NCBI GenBank assembly: GCA_945865375.1
Contig: CAMBEJ010000017.1
Location: 1 to 56,040, forward strand
Direction of reading: 5' to 3'
DNA length: 56,040 nt
Origin: Akkermansia muciniphila
Lineage (GTDB): Bacteria; Verrucomicrobiota; Verrucomicrobiia; Limisphaerales; F1-80-MAGS106
A program made the position numbers and the translations under genes. The notes under the pieces were generated by a model that ran no database searches, was not told where the DNA came from, and saw only the letters and a list, made by a program, of their open reading frames with translations. Below are positions 6,094 through 16,129 of this stretch, in pieces. Positions within the stretch are counted from its first letter, which is position 1; each line of letters starts with the position of its first letter.

Positions 6094-7504
6094 CAAAGAG
6101 CCGAACCCTCGGAACTGGCGATTGGTGGAACGGGCCACGGCGGTGGTGATTTTGGCGATTGTGGGCACTGTGCTCATCAGGTCGAGGGGAGAGCTGAGGA
6201 GCCAGACGCGCCTTCACATGGCGAGTCGCGATGCGGAGAGCTTGTACGCCGTTCTGCAAAGCCAGCAGCTTTCCGAAATCACAGACATGGAAGGGCTCGG
6301 GGGGGGCCTGGAAGATGTGGGAACCCAATTCGATCTTCTCCTGAAGACATCGAGGATCCGAGGGGTGATCGCGGGCCGGTTATTCGATCGCGATGGACGG
6401 TTTGTGGCCGCTTCCCCGGAGAACGTGATCCCGGAAACCTTGGATGGGCCCTCGATCAAAGCCGTGCAGGCTCTCAAGCCGCGCTCTCAATTCATCCCTC
6501 ATGCAGATCTTTCGGCGATCTTTTGGGATGCGACCAGGAAATCGGAGAGCAGAGAAGGAGTGCTATCGCCCCCGCTCGTTGCCGTGACGCTGCCGATCCA
6601 TCACTCTGGAAAGACGAATCTGCTTGGCATCGCTGAATTCTTGATCGACGGCGCCAATCTTCAGTCCGATTACGATGAGTTGGACCAGACTCTCCGCCGC
6701 GAGAGTGTGTTGACCCTGGCCACTGCGGGAGGGCTTGTCCTCGCGGTGCTCATGGCAGCATTTAACCGGCTTTCGCGAGCCAACCGGATTCTTCATGATC
6801 GCACCCAGCTTCTGTTACGGGCCAACCATGAACTCACGCTCACATCGAAGACCAGCGCTCTAGGGGGAGTGGCTGCGCATCTCATCCACGGCATCAAGAA
6901 TCCCATCCTCGGAATGCGGGCACTCGTTCGTCAGGGAACGAGGGAACCGGAATCGATCTCGAAGGAAGACTGGAAGGATCTGGCTGAAACAAGCGGGCGC
7001 GTTGAGCAGTCGATTCAGGAGGTGCTGCGAATGATGAGCGAGGAATGCTCACCCGCACTGTATGAGGTCTCGATTGAAGAGGTGATCGCGTTGGTTTGCA
7101 CTTCAACGGAGCCCCTGCTGCGGCTCAACAAGGTCGAACTGACCACCCACATCATCACGAAAGCCAACCTTGGAAACCGGGATGCGAACCTGACGATTCT
7201 GATATTGCAAAACCTGGTAGCGAACGCCGTGGAGGCGACGCGTTCGGGTGGCAGAGTGAGGTTGAGCGTCACGAGGCACGAGAACAGGCTGGCCTTTGAG
7301 GTGCAGGACACTGGCTCGGGCATTCCCGAGGAAAAACAGCAACGACTCTTCGAGGCAGGCATCACGACAAAACGCGGTGGCACAGGCCTGGGCTTGGCCA
7401 TCAGCAAACAACTCGCGAACAGCATGGGTGCCACTCTGGAATTGGCATCATCGTCCTTGTCGGGATCGAGGTTTAAACTGGTGGTAATGCTCAAGACCGG
7501 CTAG
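6074..7504 (+). CDS. Membrane-bound sensor histidine kinase
   Basis: The 476-aa kinase has a membrane segment at about 21-36, a periplasmic sensor region of about 170 residues, a second segment at about 211-229, and a cytoplasmic kinase core. The H-box HLIHGIKNPILG has the phosphorylatable His at 272. The ATPase domain shows NLVANAVEA (N box), DTGSGIPEE (G1) and GGTGLGLAISKQ (G2). H-x-x-K-N-P boxes are typical of kinases paired with NtrC-type regulators, which fits the regulator at 339-1745. Translation probably starts at TTG 6074, overlapping the barrel gene by 20 bp; TTG 6080 is an alternative. The signal sensed is unknown, and genetic linkage suggests an envelope-related cue. Confidence 0.92.
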   Translation: MNLNFFSKEPNPRNWRLVERATAVVILAIVGTVLIRSRGELRSQTRLHMASRDAESLYAVLQSQQLSEITDMEGLGGGLEDVGTQFDLLLKTSRIRGVIAGRLFDRDGRFVAASPENVIPETLDGPSIKAVQALKPRSQFIPHADLSAIFWDATRKSESREGVLSPPLVAVTLPIHHSGKTNLLGIAEFLIDGANLQSDYDELDQTLRRESVLTLATAGGLVLAVLMAAFNRLSRANRILHDRTQLLLRANHELTLTSKTSALGGVAAHLIHGIKNPILGMRALVRQGTREPESISKEDWKDLAETSGRVEQSIQEVLRMMSEECSPALYEVSIEEVIALVCTSTEPLLRLNKVELTTHIITKANLGNRDANLTILILQNLVANAVEATRSGGRVRLSVTRHENRLAFEVQDTGSGIPEEKQQRLFEAGITTKRGGTGLGLAISKQLANSMGATLELASSSLSGSRFKLVVMLKTG

Positions 7505-7540
7505 TCTCAAAACAAGGCCCGTCCCAGAGCGAATTCCATA

Positions 7541-9739
7541 ATGAAATCATTCCACCCTTGTCAATCCACGCGGTTAACAATGATTGACTCCCCGAGCCTA
7601 AACCCAAAGCAACTCTGTGGCATCCAAGGCAGAGCCGTGTTGTTTGCCGCCGTTCTGCTGATCGGTCTTCTTCAGGACTTGCGTCCGTTGGAGGCGCAAG
7701 CTATTTCGGGACCCTGGCGTTGGTCCAACCCTACACCCACAGGAATGCACATCTATGACCTGGCCAGCGCGAACGGGTTCGTGATTCAGGTCGGCGAATT
7801 TGGAGGTATGCTGACATCGACCAACGGCGTTTTGTGGACTCCAATCTCCAGCGGGGTGACGAATGCGCTTCGATCGGCTGCGCTTTTCAACGATCGGATT
7901 GTGGTTTCCGGCGAGGCAGGGTTAGTCCTGTACTCGAATGGGAATCAGGAGTTCAACCGGGCGATGCTCACCCCTCCCACTCAATCCTGGCTTGAATCAC
8001 TCACGTTTTCGCCGACGCTGATCCTGGCCGTGGGCGACGCCGGTGCTGCTTATGCGAGTGCGGATGGGGTTGCCTGGGAACAAACCAGTTCGCCCGGATC
8101 CACGTGGCTGCGCGGTGCCGCGTACGGCAACGGGTTGTTCGTGGTGGTGGGTGAAAAGGGGTTCGTTGCCACGAGCCCCGATACCCGCCAATGGACCAAG
8201 CGATCTTCTGGAACGAGCAGAAATCTGAACCGGGTCACGTTCGGTGGGAATCGGTTCTGGGCAGCGGGCGATTCGGGCACGGTTCTGGCCAGCCCTAACG
8301 GCCAATCCTGGACCAGTATTAACACGGGAGCCGCAGGCCAGCTCTACACAATCAGCGCAACCGCGTTAGACGTCGTCGTCGCCGGAGACAATGAATTGCG
8401 TTATGGCAGGCTGTCGGGCCCTGCCAGTTTTTCTTGGTCGAACGTGATGAGTTCGCAACCCACGGCGCAAGGTGGCCGCGCACCGGCGTGGCGTTATTTT
8501 GCATCCTGCCCCGCCGAATCTGGCTTCTATCTCGCTGGCAGCAGCGGAATGTGGGCGGTCGGAAATCGTTCCGGAGGATTTTCACCGACATTGGTCTGGA
8601 CCACGCCTCACGAGTCGATTCGAAACTGGTTGTGGGACGTGACCCGGATTGGGGATCAATATCTGGCGGTCGGAGATTTCGCAACGGTATTGACGAGCAA
8701 GGAGGGCCAGGTGTGGGATTTGGAGCTCGTCCCGAACAGCTTCACCAACAGGGTGCTATTGGGGGTCGGTGGCGGCACGAACATGGCGGTTGCTGTAGGC
8801 AGCCGGGGCAGCATGCTGATCAGCACGAACACTCTCATTGAAATCACCGTCACCAATGTGGTCAATGGGCAGGAACAACGCACCATCCAAACGTCCGGAG
8901 CCATGGGACTCTATTGGGAAGCCATCGCGGGACTCCCCTCGACGAGCGACCTCCAAGGGATCGGCTACGACGGCACGCAGTTCGTGGTCACAGGCGGTGA
9001 AGGAACCATCCTGACAAGCCCCGATGCGCGCTCCTGGCAGGCTAGATCCTCACAAACAACGGTGTTCCTTTCAGGGGTGACGCATTACCCAGGAGGTTGG
9101 ATTGCCGTGGGCGATCGCGGGACGATCCTGCAAAGCCTGGACGGCGCGCAGTGGGTCCCACGCGCGTCGGGCACGACGAACTGGTTGTACCGTGTGCGCT
9201 ACCTCGGTGAAACCCTGTTCGCGGTCGGGGAAGGCGGAGCGCTGCTCCGGAGCAGCGACGGAAAACAGTGGCAAACGATCCAGAGCGCCACCAGGCAGTG
9301 GCTCAACGATGTCACAAAGGTGGGACCCTTCTACGTTGCCGCGGGCGTCCATGGCACGGTATTGACGAGTCGTGATGGAATTGCCTGGGGTCTGGAACCG
9401 TTCTTCACTTCGAAATCACTCTACGGATGTGCGACACGCGAGGGGCAACTCATCACGGTGGGGGTCGAAGGGGCGATACTGCGCAATCAGATTCTCCCTT
9501 CCACAAATCCCGTTCAGATGAGTTACAGCTTCAAGGAGACAGCGGGAGACGGTGCCCTGCACTCGTTCGGGTTCAAGGGAGTCACGGACCAGCGCTTCGC
9601 ATTGGATCGAAGCACGAATTTAGTGGATTGGCTTCCGGGCCCCGAGTTCGAGTTCTACGATTCCGAAGAACTCCTTTTTTATGAAGAAGAAATAACGCCG
9701 TCATCCTCGATGTTATTCTTTCGTGCCACCTCGAAATAA
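7541..9739 (+). CDS. Secreted beta-propeller protein with YCF48/BNR-like repeats
   Basis: The 732-aa exported protein has a hydrophobic signal segment ([14 protein letters not shown], residues about 32-45). About a dozen repeats follow with the pattern 'G...VAVG..G.I..S.DG..W', e.g. [18 protein letters not shown] and [18 protein letters not shown]. Such repeats fold as sialidase/YCF48-type propeller blades. The last ~75 residues form a separate module ([13 protein letters not shown] ... [10 protein letters not shown]) shared in pattern with two other secreted proteins of this window. The start may instead be ATG 7580, which would shorten the region before the hydrophobic segment. It follows the kinase by 36 bp and could be cotranscribed, but a functional link is not shown. 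The ligand or enzymatic role is unknown. Confidence 0.75.
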   Translation: MKSFHPCQSTRLTMIDSPSLNPKQLCGIQGRAVLFAAVLLIGLLQDLRPLEAQAISGPWRWSNPTPTGMHIYDLASANGFVIQVGEFGGMLTSTNGVLWTPISSGVTNALRSAALFNDRIVVSGEAGLVLYSNGNQEFNRAMLTPPTQSWLESLTFSPTLILAVGDAGAAYASADGVAWEQTSSPGSTWLRGAAYGNGLFVVVGEKGFVATSPDTRQWTKRSSGTSRNLNRVTFGGNRFWAAGDSGTVLASPNGQSWTSINTGAAGQLYTISATALDVVVAGDNELRYGRLSGPASFSWSNVMSSQPTAQGGRAPAWRYFASCPAESGFYLAGSSGMWAVGNRSGGFSPTLVWTTPHESIRNWLWDVTRIGDQYLAVGDFATVLTSKEGQVWDLELVPNSFTNRVLLGVGGGTNMAVAVGSRGSMLISTNTLIEITVTNVVNGQEQRTIQTSGAMGLYWEAIAGLPSTSDLQGIGYDGTQFVVTGGEGTILTSPDARSWQARSSQTTVFLSGVTHYPGGWIAVGDRGTILQSLDGAQWVPRASGTTNWLYRVRYLGETLFAVGEGGALLRSSDGKQWQTIQSATRQWLNDVTKVGPFYVAAGVHGTVLTSRDGIAWGLEPFFTSKSLYGCATREGQLITVGVEGAILRNQILPSTNPVQMSYSFKETAGDGALHSFGFKGVTDQRFALDRSTNLVDWLPGPEFEFYDSEELLFYEEEITPSSSMLFFRATSK

Positions 9740-9803
9740 CAGCGATCACTTTTTTCTCGCCAAAGGTTTCCTTCGAGTGCAAACACTGGCCCCCTCGTTT
9801 CTG

Positions 9804-11345
9804 ATGAACGAACAGATCATCATCCTTGATTTTGGCTCGCAGTACACGCAAGTAATCGCGCGGCGTGTTCGCGAGTGCAATGTGTATTCAACCATCCTGA
9901 GCTTCGACACTCCCGTCGCGGAAATCGCGGCGCTCAAGCCCAAGGGATTGATTCTGTCAGGAGGACCCGCCAGCGTGTACGCCCAGTCAGCACCGCTACC
10001 CGACCCTTTGCTTTTCGAGCTCGGCATTCCTGTCCTGGCGATTTGCTACGGACTTCAGATCGCCGCATTTTTTCTGGGAGGCAAGGTGGAGCCAGGGGGG
10101 CGGCGCGAATTTGGCAAGGGCACGCTCCGGGTCAAAGACGCCGGGTGTGCACTTTTCAAAAATCTGCCTGCGGAACTTCAGGTTTGGAATTCACATGCCG
10201 ATAAGGTCACCAAACTCCCGAAGGGCTTTCGTAGCGTGGCGGAGACTGAAAACTCCAGGCACGCGGCCATAGAAAATCGGAGCAAGAAGCAATACGGCCT
10301 CCAGTTTCATCCTGAAGTCGCGCATACCCCGCGCGGCAAGGAGATCATTTCCAATTTTGTGCATACGGTCTGCGGGTGCGGCAAGACCTGGACCATGAGA
10401 CATTATGTGGACCAGGCAGTGGAGGAAATCCGTGCTCAAGTCGGCAAGGAACGCGTCATCCTAGGTCTCAGCGGTGGGGTCGATTCGAGCGTCGCGGCCG
10501 CTTTGATCCACAAGGCTATCGGGAGCCAACTGACCTGCATATTCGTCAATAACGGCCTGCTCAGAGCACGCGAGGCGGATGTCGTGAGGGAGGTGTTCGG
10601 GCGTCATTTCAAAATCAAGCTGCAATACGAGGATGCGACGGATCTTTTTCTGAAAAAGCTCGTCAAGGTCACCGACCCGGAACGTAAAAGAAAGGCGATT
10701 GGCAAGACGTTCATCGAAGTGTTTGAATCGGCCGCAAAGCGCGCCGGAAAAGCACGGTTCCTCGCCCAGGGAACATTGTATCCAGATATCATCGAGTCGG
10801 TGCCCATCGCAGGCAACCCAGCAGCGATGATCAAGAGCCACCACAACGTGGGGGGCCTGCCGAAGAACATGAAGTTTGAGCTGGTCGAACCCCTCAAACG
10901 ACTGTTCAAGGACGAGGTCCGCCAACTAGGCCTGGAGCTCGGGCTCCCAAAGGAAATCGTCTATCGTCAGCCATTCCCAGGGCCAGGCCTTGCCGTCCGG
11001 ATTCTCGGTGAGGTCACTCCAGACCGGCTTCGGATTGTGCGCGAAGCCGATGCCATTGTCGTCCAGGAAATGAAGTCCTCAGATTGGTACTATAAAATCT
11101 GGCAGAGTTTTGCTGTGTTGCTTCCGGTGCGCAGTGTGGGAGTGATGGGAGACGAGCGAACCTACGACTTCACGATCGCTATCAGAGCGGTGGATTCTCA
11201 GGATGGAATGACTGCCGACTGGGTGAAACTCCCCTACGATCTCCTGGAAAGACTCTCGAGCCGCATCATCAATGAGGTCAAGGGAGTCAATCGAGTTTGC
11301 CTGGATATCTCCAGCAAGCCACCTGCGACGATTGAATGGGAATGA
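9804..11345 (+). CDS. guaA: GMP synthase (glutamine-hydrolysing)
   Basis: The 513-aa enzyme converts XMP to GMP with ATP and glutamine in the cytoplasm. The class I glutamine amidotransferase domain (1-190) shows [20 protein letters not shown], the nucleophile Cys in AICYGLQ, and the His/Glu pair in QFHPEVAHT. The ATP-pyrophosphatase domain follows with the PP-loop [14 protein letters not shown] and the dimerisation domain with [13 protein letters not shown]. The protein ends [13 protein letters not shown], the normal family C-terminus. The ATG at 9804 is the start; the frame open from 9723 adds only unrelated residues. The his genes follow 93 bp downstream. Confidence 0.97.
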   Translation: MNEQIIILDFGSQYTQVIARRVRECNVYSTILSFDTPVAEIAALKPKGLILSGGPASVYAQSAPLPDPLLFELGIPVLAICYGLQIAAFFLGGKVEPGGRREFGKGTLRVKDAGCALFKNLPAELQVWNSHADKVTKLPKGFRSVAETENSRHAAIENRSKKQYGLQFHPEVAHTPRGKEIISNFVHTVCGCGKTWTMRHYVDQAVEEIRAQVGKERVILGLSGGVDSSVAAALIHKAIGSQLTCIFVNNGLLRAREADVVREVFGRHFKIKLQYEDATDLFLKKLVKVTDPERKRKAIGKTFIEVFESAAKRAGKARFLAQGTLYPDIIESVPIAGNPAAMIKSHHNVGGLPKNMKFELVEPLKRLFKDEVRQLGLELGLPKEIVYRQPFPGPGLAVRILGEVTPDRLRIVREADAIVVQEMKSSDWYYKIWQSFAVLLPVRSVGVMGDERTYDFTIAIRAVDSQDGMTADWVKLPYDLLERLSSRIINEVKGVNRVCLDISSKPPATIEWE

Positions 11346-11438
11346 TCCCGTCCAGATGGACTGGCCCCTCGGATCGTGCCCCAACACAAACCGGGCCCTG
11401 ACTCCTTCTTGACTCATCACTCAAACCTATTTCGCATC

Positions 11439-12782
11439 ATGAACACCCTCCGATTCAGTGATACCGATTACGCCGATCGCCTCGCTGAGGCCACCTCGAC
11501 AGGCAGTCTGTTCGACCCCGTGATCGAACAGCGCACGCACGACATCATCAACGCCGTCCAAACCAAGGGGGATGCGGCTCTGGTCGAATTCACGGCGCGA
11601 TTCGACAAGGCGATAATCCATCCTGACGACCTCAAAGTTTCCACGGCAGAAATGCTCGGCGCAGCCTTGAAAGCCGGTCCAAGACTGCGTGAATCTGCCG
11701 CCGCCGCAGTGAAGAACATTGCCCGTTTCAGCCGGAAGTCCTTAAGAACGAACTGGTCCGAAAAGAATATTCAAGGGGCGGTCGTCGGCGAAAAATTCGA
11801 TCCATTCCAAAGGGTGGGGCTTTACATTCCGGGCGGAACGGCTCCCCTGATTTCGACCGCGCTGATGACCATCACGCTTGCCAAGGAGGCCGGATGTCCC
11901 GAGATCGTGGTCTGCACGCCACCCGGTCCTGACGGATTGATAAACGGATCGCTGCTGTTCGCGATCCGCTATGCCGGCGCCACGGAGGTCTACAAGCTGG
12001 GCGGTGCGCAAGCCATCGCAGCCATGGCACTGGGAACATCTTCGGTGGCCAAGGTCCAAAAGATCTTTGGCCCGGGCAACGCCTACGTGGTGGCGGCAAA
12101 AAGGCTGCTTTTTGGGCGCGTGTCGATCGACCTGCTTCCCGGCCCCAGCGAGCTGCTTGTCCTGGCGGACGATTCAGCCAAGGCTCAGTTCGTGGCCGCT
12201 GACATGCTGGCCCAGGCAGAGCATGGATCAGGCCACGAGCGAGTCTGGCTTGTCACCACGTCTAAACGATTGTTGGCCGCCGTAGGGAAGGAGATAGACC
12301 GCCAACTGCCTTCTCTTTCCCGGAAGAATTACATCGAGCGCGCTCTGAAGAAAAACGGATGGCTCATTCACACGCGTTCCCTTGAGGATGCGGTGACCCT
12401 GACGAATCAAATCGCGCCGGAGCACTGCGAGATCATCACGCGACACGCCGGGAGGGTTTCCAAAAGCATCAGAACTTCAGGAGCGATCTTCATCGGAAAC
12501 CACTCGCCCACGGTGCTGGGAGATTACATCGCCGGCCCGAGCCACGAACTCCCAACAGGAGGCGCTGGAGGGTGTTTTTCCGGCCTGACCGCGGATCAAT
12601 TTCAACGCCGCACCAGCGTGGTTCAATACAGTCTGAGTTCCCTCCGTGAATCCATGCCGTTCGTGACACATTTTGCTCAATTGGAAGGTCTTGAAGCTCA
12701 TGGGAGATCGGCGGAAATACGATTTGAATCTCGTCGAACAAAGCGACGATCCAGGCCCGCATCGCGCCCAAAATCCAAGTGA
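11439..12782 (+). CDS. hisD: Histidinol dehydrogenase
   Basis: The 447-aa enzyme performs the last two steps of histidine synthesis, histidinol to histidine, with NAD+ and Zn2+. Diagnostic segments are GLYIPGGTAPLISTALM, KLGGAQAIAAMALGT, the catalytic pair in LAQAEHGSG, and the metal-binding APEHCEI, plus the C-terminal GRSAEIRFESR. The length is normal for the family. The ATG at 11439 is preferred because residues upstream of it in the open frame are unrelated. The stop lies 7 bp before hisC, so the two form an operon, possibly with guaA in front. Confidence 0.96.
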   Translation: MNTLRFSDTDYADRLAEATSTGSLFDPVIEQRTHDIINAVQTKGDAALVEFTARFDKAIIHPDDLKVSTAEMLGAALKAGPRLRESAAAAVKNIARFSRKSLRTNWSEKNIQGAVVGEKFDPFQRVGLYIPGGTAPLISTALMTITLAKEAGCPEIVVCTPPGPDGLINGSLLFAIRYAGATEVYKLGGAQAIAAMALGTSSVAKVQKIFGPGNAYVVAAKRLLFGRVSIDLLPGPSELLVLADDSAKAQFVAADMLAQAEHGSGHERVWLVTTSKRLLAAVGKEIDRQLPSLSRKNYIERALKKNGWLIHTRSLEDAVTLTNQIAPEHCEIITRHAGRVSKSIRTSGAIFIGNHSPTVLGDYIAGPSHELPTGGAGGCFSGLTADQFQRRTSVVQYSLSSLRESMPFVTHFAQLEGLEAHGRSAEIRFESRRTKRRSRPASRPKSK

Positions 12783-12789
12783 CCACAAG

Positions 12790-14010
12790 ATGAAATCGCC
12801 CCTTTCCGTGTCTCATGAGTTGGCGACAAGGTGGATCCGGCCTTCACTCCGAAGGCTCGCCGGCTACGTCCCCGGCGAGCAACCCAGGGTGCGCGGTCTC
12901 GTTAAACTGAACACGAACGAAAACCCCTACCCTCCTTCCCCGAGGGTTCTCGAAGCGCTCCGTGGTGCCATAGATGGAAAACTCAGACTGTATCCCAATC
13001 CGACGGCCGAACCGGTGCGGGGAAAGCTCGCCGTTCTCCACAAATGCCGTCCAGAAAACATTATCATCGGCAACGGCTCCGATGAACTGCTGGCGCTGGC
13101 CACAAGAGCGTTCGTCGAACCGGTGCCAATCTCATCAGGCGGAACGCGTGGGAAGGCCCTCGACCGCGCCACGATTCAAGCATTTATTCCCAGCTACTCT
13201 TTATATCCCGTGCTTGCGGGCATCCATGGAGCCAGGTTCCTCCAGATACCGTTGGACGAAGGATTCCAGCTTCCTTCGCTCAAGGCGCTTCAAGCCCGTG
13301 CGCGAAACCCGGCGCAGGGCCGCATCGTCAAGAGCACGGAAGATCCAAGGCAGGACCAAAACGGGAAGTGGAACTTCAATGCGGCGTTGAGCTTGATCAC
13401 GACCCCGAATGCGCCCACGGGCCGCGGTTTTGAGAAAACCCGGCTGGAGGACCTGTGCGACGCCCAGGACGGGGTGGTTGTGCTCGACGAAGCCTACGTC
13501 GATTTTGCGCACGATAACGCCATGGATCTGGCGCTTGCTCATCCAAACATTCTTGTGGCACGCACCTTCTCCAAGGCCTTCTCCCTTTGTTCCCTGCGCG
13601 TGGGATACATGGTCGGAAATCCGATCCTCATTGAGGCGCTCCACAAAATCCGCGACAGCTACAACGTCAATGGCCTGGGGCAAGTGGCCGCCTTGGCAAC
13701 TCTCTCGGACCTCCCGTATTACCGTAGCCAGTGGAAGAAGATCGTTGCGACACGCGAGCAAACGAGTCTGCAACTCTCCCTTCTCGGGTTCCGTGTCTTC
13801 CCAAGTCAGACCAATTTTTTGTTCACGCAGCCTCCAGCCTTCTTCGCCGAGAAGTGGAACCGGTTGCTCAGGGACCGAAAGATTCTCGTTCGCTGGTTCC
13901 AACAGGAGGACGTCTCTCAGTTCCTTAGGATCACTGTGGGCAGCGACAGTGATATGGAAGCCCTCGTCAGTGCGGTGAAGCAAATACTCAAGCGCTTGGG
14001 CAGACAATGA
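12790..14010 (+). CDS. hisC: Histidinol-phosphate aminotransferase
   Basis: The 406-aa class I/II PLP-dependent aminotransferase converts imidazole-acetol phosphate to histidinol phosphate. Family motifs visible are KLNTNENPYPPSP near the N-terminus, IIGNGSDELL, the Asn-Pro loop in TTPNAPTG, VVLDEAYVDF and the PLP-lysine region ARTFSKAFSLCSLRVGY. It is about 40 residues longer than usual, partly through a basic, Gln-rich stretch (ARNPAQGRIVKSTEDPRQDQ) before the TTPNAPTG loop. ATG 12790 lies 7 bp after hisD; the frame open from 12673 overlaps hisD and is not used. A MITE-like element follows downstream. Confidence 0.94.
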   Translation: MKSPLSVSHELATRWIRPSLRRLAGYVPGEQPRVRGLVKLNTNENPYPPSPRVLEALRGAIDGKLRLYPNPTAEPVRGKLAVLHKCRPENIIIGNGSDELLALATRAFVEPVPISSGGTRGKALDRATIQAFIPSYSLYPVLAGIHGARFLQIPLDEGFQLPSLKALQARARNPAQGRIVKSTEDPRQDQNGKWNFNAALSLITTPNAPTGRGFEKTRLEDLCDAQDGVVVLDEAYVDFAHDNAMDLALAHPNILVARTFSKAFSLCSLRVGYMVGNPILIEALHKIRDSYNVNGLGQVAALATLSDLPYYRSQWKKIVATREQTSLQLSLLGFRVFPSQTNFLFTQPPAFFAEKWNRLLRDRKILVRWFQQEDVSQFLRITVGSDSDMEALVSAVKQILKRLGRQ

Positions 14011-14097
14011 GAGCCTGTTCAAACCCGCCGATGTCTCGGTCCCCAACGACACCTTCCAACGCTTTTGCTTGGGCGTCTTACCAAGTCGTGGCGGCTC

Positions 14098-14302
14098 GGG
14101 TGCAACTCACGGTTTCCGGGAGGTGTCGTTCGGAGGACAATACCTACCGCAGAATGGGAAGAGTAACCACGGATAACACGGATAGCACGGATAAAGTACC
14201 CCTCTCAGCTCCCTTTCCTCATCCGTGGTGTCACTTCAGCGTGGTTGAGCGGCGGGATACCCGCGTCAGGGGAGGCGACCTCGGATAACGTGAGTTGCAC
14301 CC
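14098..14302 (+). mobile_element. MITE-like element with 13-bp TIRs and 9-bp target duplication
   Basis: The 205-bp element starts GGGTGCAACTCAC and ends with its exact reverse complement GTGAGTTGCACCC. It is flanked on both sides by TGGCGGCTC (14089-14097 and 14303-14311), a perfect 9-bp target-site duplication. It encodes nothing plausible. Its interior contains the ACACGGAT-type short repeats common in this genome. A second copy in reverse orientation starts at the right end of the window. It occupies most of the 384-bp gap between hisC and the hydrolase gene. A 9-bp duplication fits mobilisation by a DDE transposase in trans. Confidence 0.88.
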
Positions 14303-14394
14303 TGGCGGCTCCGCGTCGATTTTCTCATCTTCCATCTATCGCGTTTGCCTTGTAGGCTCGTTGACGAACTCATAAACACACCCACTCATTGATT

Positions 14395-15123
14395 ATGTTC
14401 GGCGAAATACGAAACCCCAAGGGCGAGCGCATTGACTACACCTTTCATGCGGGGGCTCCTAGCGCAACCCGCCTCTTGGTCATCGGACATGGGGTTACCG
14501 GCAACAAAGACCGCCCCTTCATTCTGGCTCTGGCGTCCAACCTCGCCGACGTTGGCATTCCGACACTCCGCTTTTCTTACTCAGGAAACGGTTCTTCTGA
14601 AGGACGATTCGCTGAGTCCACCATTTCCAAGGAAGTCGCCGATCTGGGCTCTGTGCTCGACTCGGTCAAGGGTTACGAGATAGGCTATGCTGGCCACAGC
14701 ATGGGCGGTGCCGTCGGGGTGTTGCGCGCCAGTCAGGATTTGCGCATCCGTTTTCTCATATCACTTGCCGGCATGGTTCACACGCGAGCCTTCGCCCAAC
14801 GCGAATTCGGCGCCGTGAAGCCGGACCATGGATTTATGTGGGATGACACAGAATGCCCGCTTTCTCAATCGTACATGGACGACGCTTCGCTCATCGATTC
14901 CGTCGCCCCTAAAGCCAAATCCATCACTGTGCCGTGGCTTTTGATCCATGGAACGGAAGACGATGTGGTGCCGATCCAGGATTCGAAAGATATTCTCGCT
15001 CAAGCGGGTCCCAACGCCTCTTTCCAGTCCCTGCCCGGCACAAACCATGTGTTTTCAGGCGAATCGAACACCGCCGCCATGATCACCGTCGTCCGCGAAT
15101 GGCTCAAGGCTCGCGGTTGGTAA
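14395..15123 (+). CDS. Alpha/beta hydrolase
   Basis: The 242-aa serine hydrolase is about 240 residues long, a minimal fold without a large lid. It has the oxyanion region LLVIGHGVTGNKDRP, the nucleophile elbow GYAGHSMGGAVG, the acid in LLIHGTEDDVVP, and the catalytic His in LPGTNHVFSG. There is no signal peptide, so it acts in the cytoplasm. The Ser-Asp-His triad is complete. Members of this group include esterases, lipases and peptidase-like hydrolases, and the substrate cannot be told. Start: ATG 14395 (TTG 14389 is also in frame). It stands alone, downstream of the MITE element, so its promoter may be separated from hisC by that insertion. Confidence 0.88.
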   Translation: MFGEIRNPKGERIDYTFHAGAPSATRLLVIGHGVTGNKDRPFILALASNLADVGIPTLRFSYSGNGSSEGRFAESTISKEVADLGSVLDSVKGYEIGYAGHSMGGAVGVLRASQDLRIRFLISLAGMVHTRAFAQREFGAVKPDHGFMWDDTECPLSQSYMDDASLIDSVAPKAKSITVPWLLIHGTEDDVVPIQDSKDILAQAGPNASFQSLPGTNHVFSGESNTAAMITVVREWLKARGW

Positions 15124-15178
15124 ACAATCTTTCTGAGCCGCAGTTCGGATGAGAACCGGGGACTGTTCAATGGTACCC

Positions 15179-15218
15179 CTGATCACTGACGACTGACCAC
15201 TGACTACTGACTACTGAG
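15179..15218. repeat. Degenerate ACTGA-type short tandem repeat
   Basis: Overlapping GATCACTGACGACTGACC and ACTGACTACTGACTACTGA words form an imperfect 7-mer array between the hydrolase stop and the DUF1080 gene. Related words recur at about 29393-29408. It has no coding capacity and no known function. Confidence 0.5.
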
Positions 15219-15244
15219 GCTGTCCCTTGATCACTGGCCGCCTC

Positions 15245-15937
15245 TCATGGCAGTTCCTTGATCCGCACGTTGCGAAACCGGACTTCCATCAAGTTCGTTC
15301 GACTGCCAACTGAGTGGACTTGAAGAGCGATGAAACCTGAGGGCGTCGTCGTGTCCTTCAGATCTGCGGCAGGCAGTCCGTTGAGGGAAGTTTTGATCGC
15401 TCCAGCGGTAGCCTCGATGCGAAAGTGGTTCCAATCATTTGATTTGTAGGCCTTGCGGGCAGCCTCGTTCCTTTTCAGATCATTCAACCAACCGCGTCGG
15501 GCTTCGTCATAAATTCCGCCGGACCAAGCCCGCTCAGAGGGATCTATCTCAACTTGGTAGCCGTGTACGCGGCCGGCCGAAATCTTGATAAGTTTGCCGT
15601 TGTGATCGAATTCGGTGGGAACGTGGAATGAATGGCTTCGAATCTGAACTCCGGAGTTCAATCCAATCGAAGTCTTAAAATCCAGCTCAAGCACAAAGTT
15701 GGTGTAATCGTGGGTCGTGCACAGAAATGAATTGCCGGTGCCCGGCACCGCAACGCCGATCAACTGATCCTGTTCCACCCGGTATTTTGCCTTTCCCCCG
15801 CGCTGAAGCCATCCGTCAAGTTTGTTGCCTTCAAAAAGGTTCACCCACTCGGGAGAGGCGGCGGCGTTCCCCGACAACGAGAAAATCGCCGCCAAACAGA
15901 ACGGCAACCCAAGCATTGTGAAGAATCGATTCATCAT
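15245..15937 (-). CDS. Secreted DUF1080 (3-keto-disaccharide hydrolase-like) protein
   Basis: The 230-aa product has a signal peptide (MMNRFF..., hydrophobic LGLPFCLAAIFSLSG) and then the PF06439 pattern WVNLFEGNKLDGWLQRGG, YTNFVLELDFKTS.GLNSGV, the VHGYQVEID strand and the terminal EVRFRNVRIKELP. This jelly-roll fold is very common in Verrucomicrobiota and Planctomycetota. Some members cleave 3-keto-disaccharides and others bind carbohydrate. The start is taken at the ATG ending 15937, where the signal peptide begins; the open frame extends upstream to 16096 but overlaps the terminator at 16034-16078. It probably has its own promoter, because that terminator ends transcription from the larger gene upstream. 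Confidence 0.9.
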   Translation of the reverse strand: MMNRFFTMLGLPFCLAAIFSLSGNAAASPEWVNLFEGNKLDGWLQRGGKAKYRVEQDQLIGVAVPGTGNSFLCTTHDYTNFVLELDFKTSIGLNSGVQIRSHSFHVPTEFDHNGKLIKISAGRVHGYQVEIDPSERAWSGGIYDEARRGWLNDLKRNEAARKAYKSNDWNHFRIEATAGAIKTSLNGLPAADLKDTTTPSGFIALQVHSVGSRTNLMEVRFRNVRIKELP

Positions 15938-16033
15938 GCGAAAGACGCTGACACGTCGTGTTTCAAATGGCGACGTGAAAAAACTAGCAGGTGAGAGATC
16001 CACGCCCCGCTCCAAGAGGTTCATCGCCGCAAG

Positions 16034-16078
16034 AAAAACGGGCTTTGGCACACGACTGAATCGTGTGACCAAAGCCCG
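16034..16078 (-). terminator. Rho-independent terminator of the 1093-aa secreted protein gene
   Basis: On the minus strand CGGGCTTTGG pairs with CCAAAGCCCG and TCGTGTG with CACACGA, giving a 17-bp stem with one bulged base and a 5-nt loop. It is followed by TTTTTCTT. The element lies 52 bp past the stop codon at 16130 and should be very efficient. Confidence 0.9.
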
Positions 16079-16129
16079 CTGTGATGATCTGGACAACGAA
16101 GCCTGCGGGGCCTCGTTCCTCGCTGTTGC

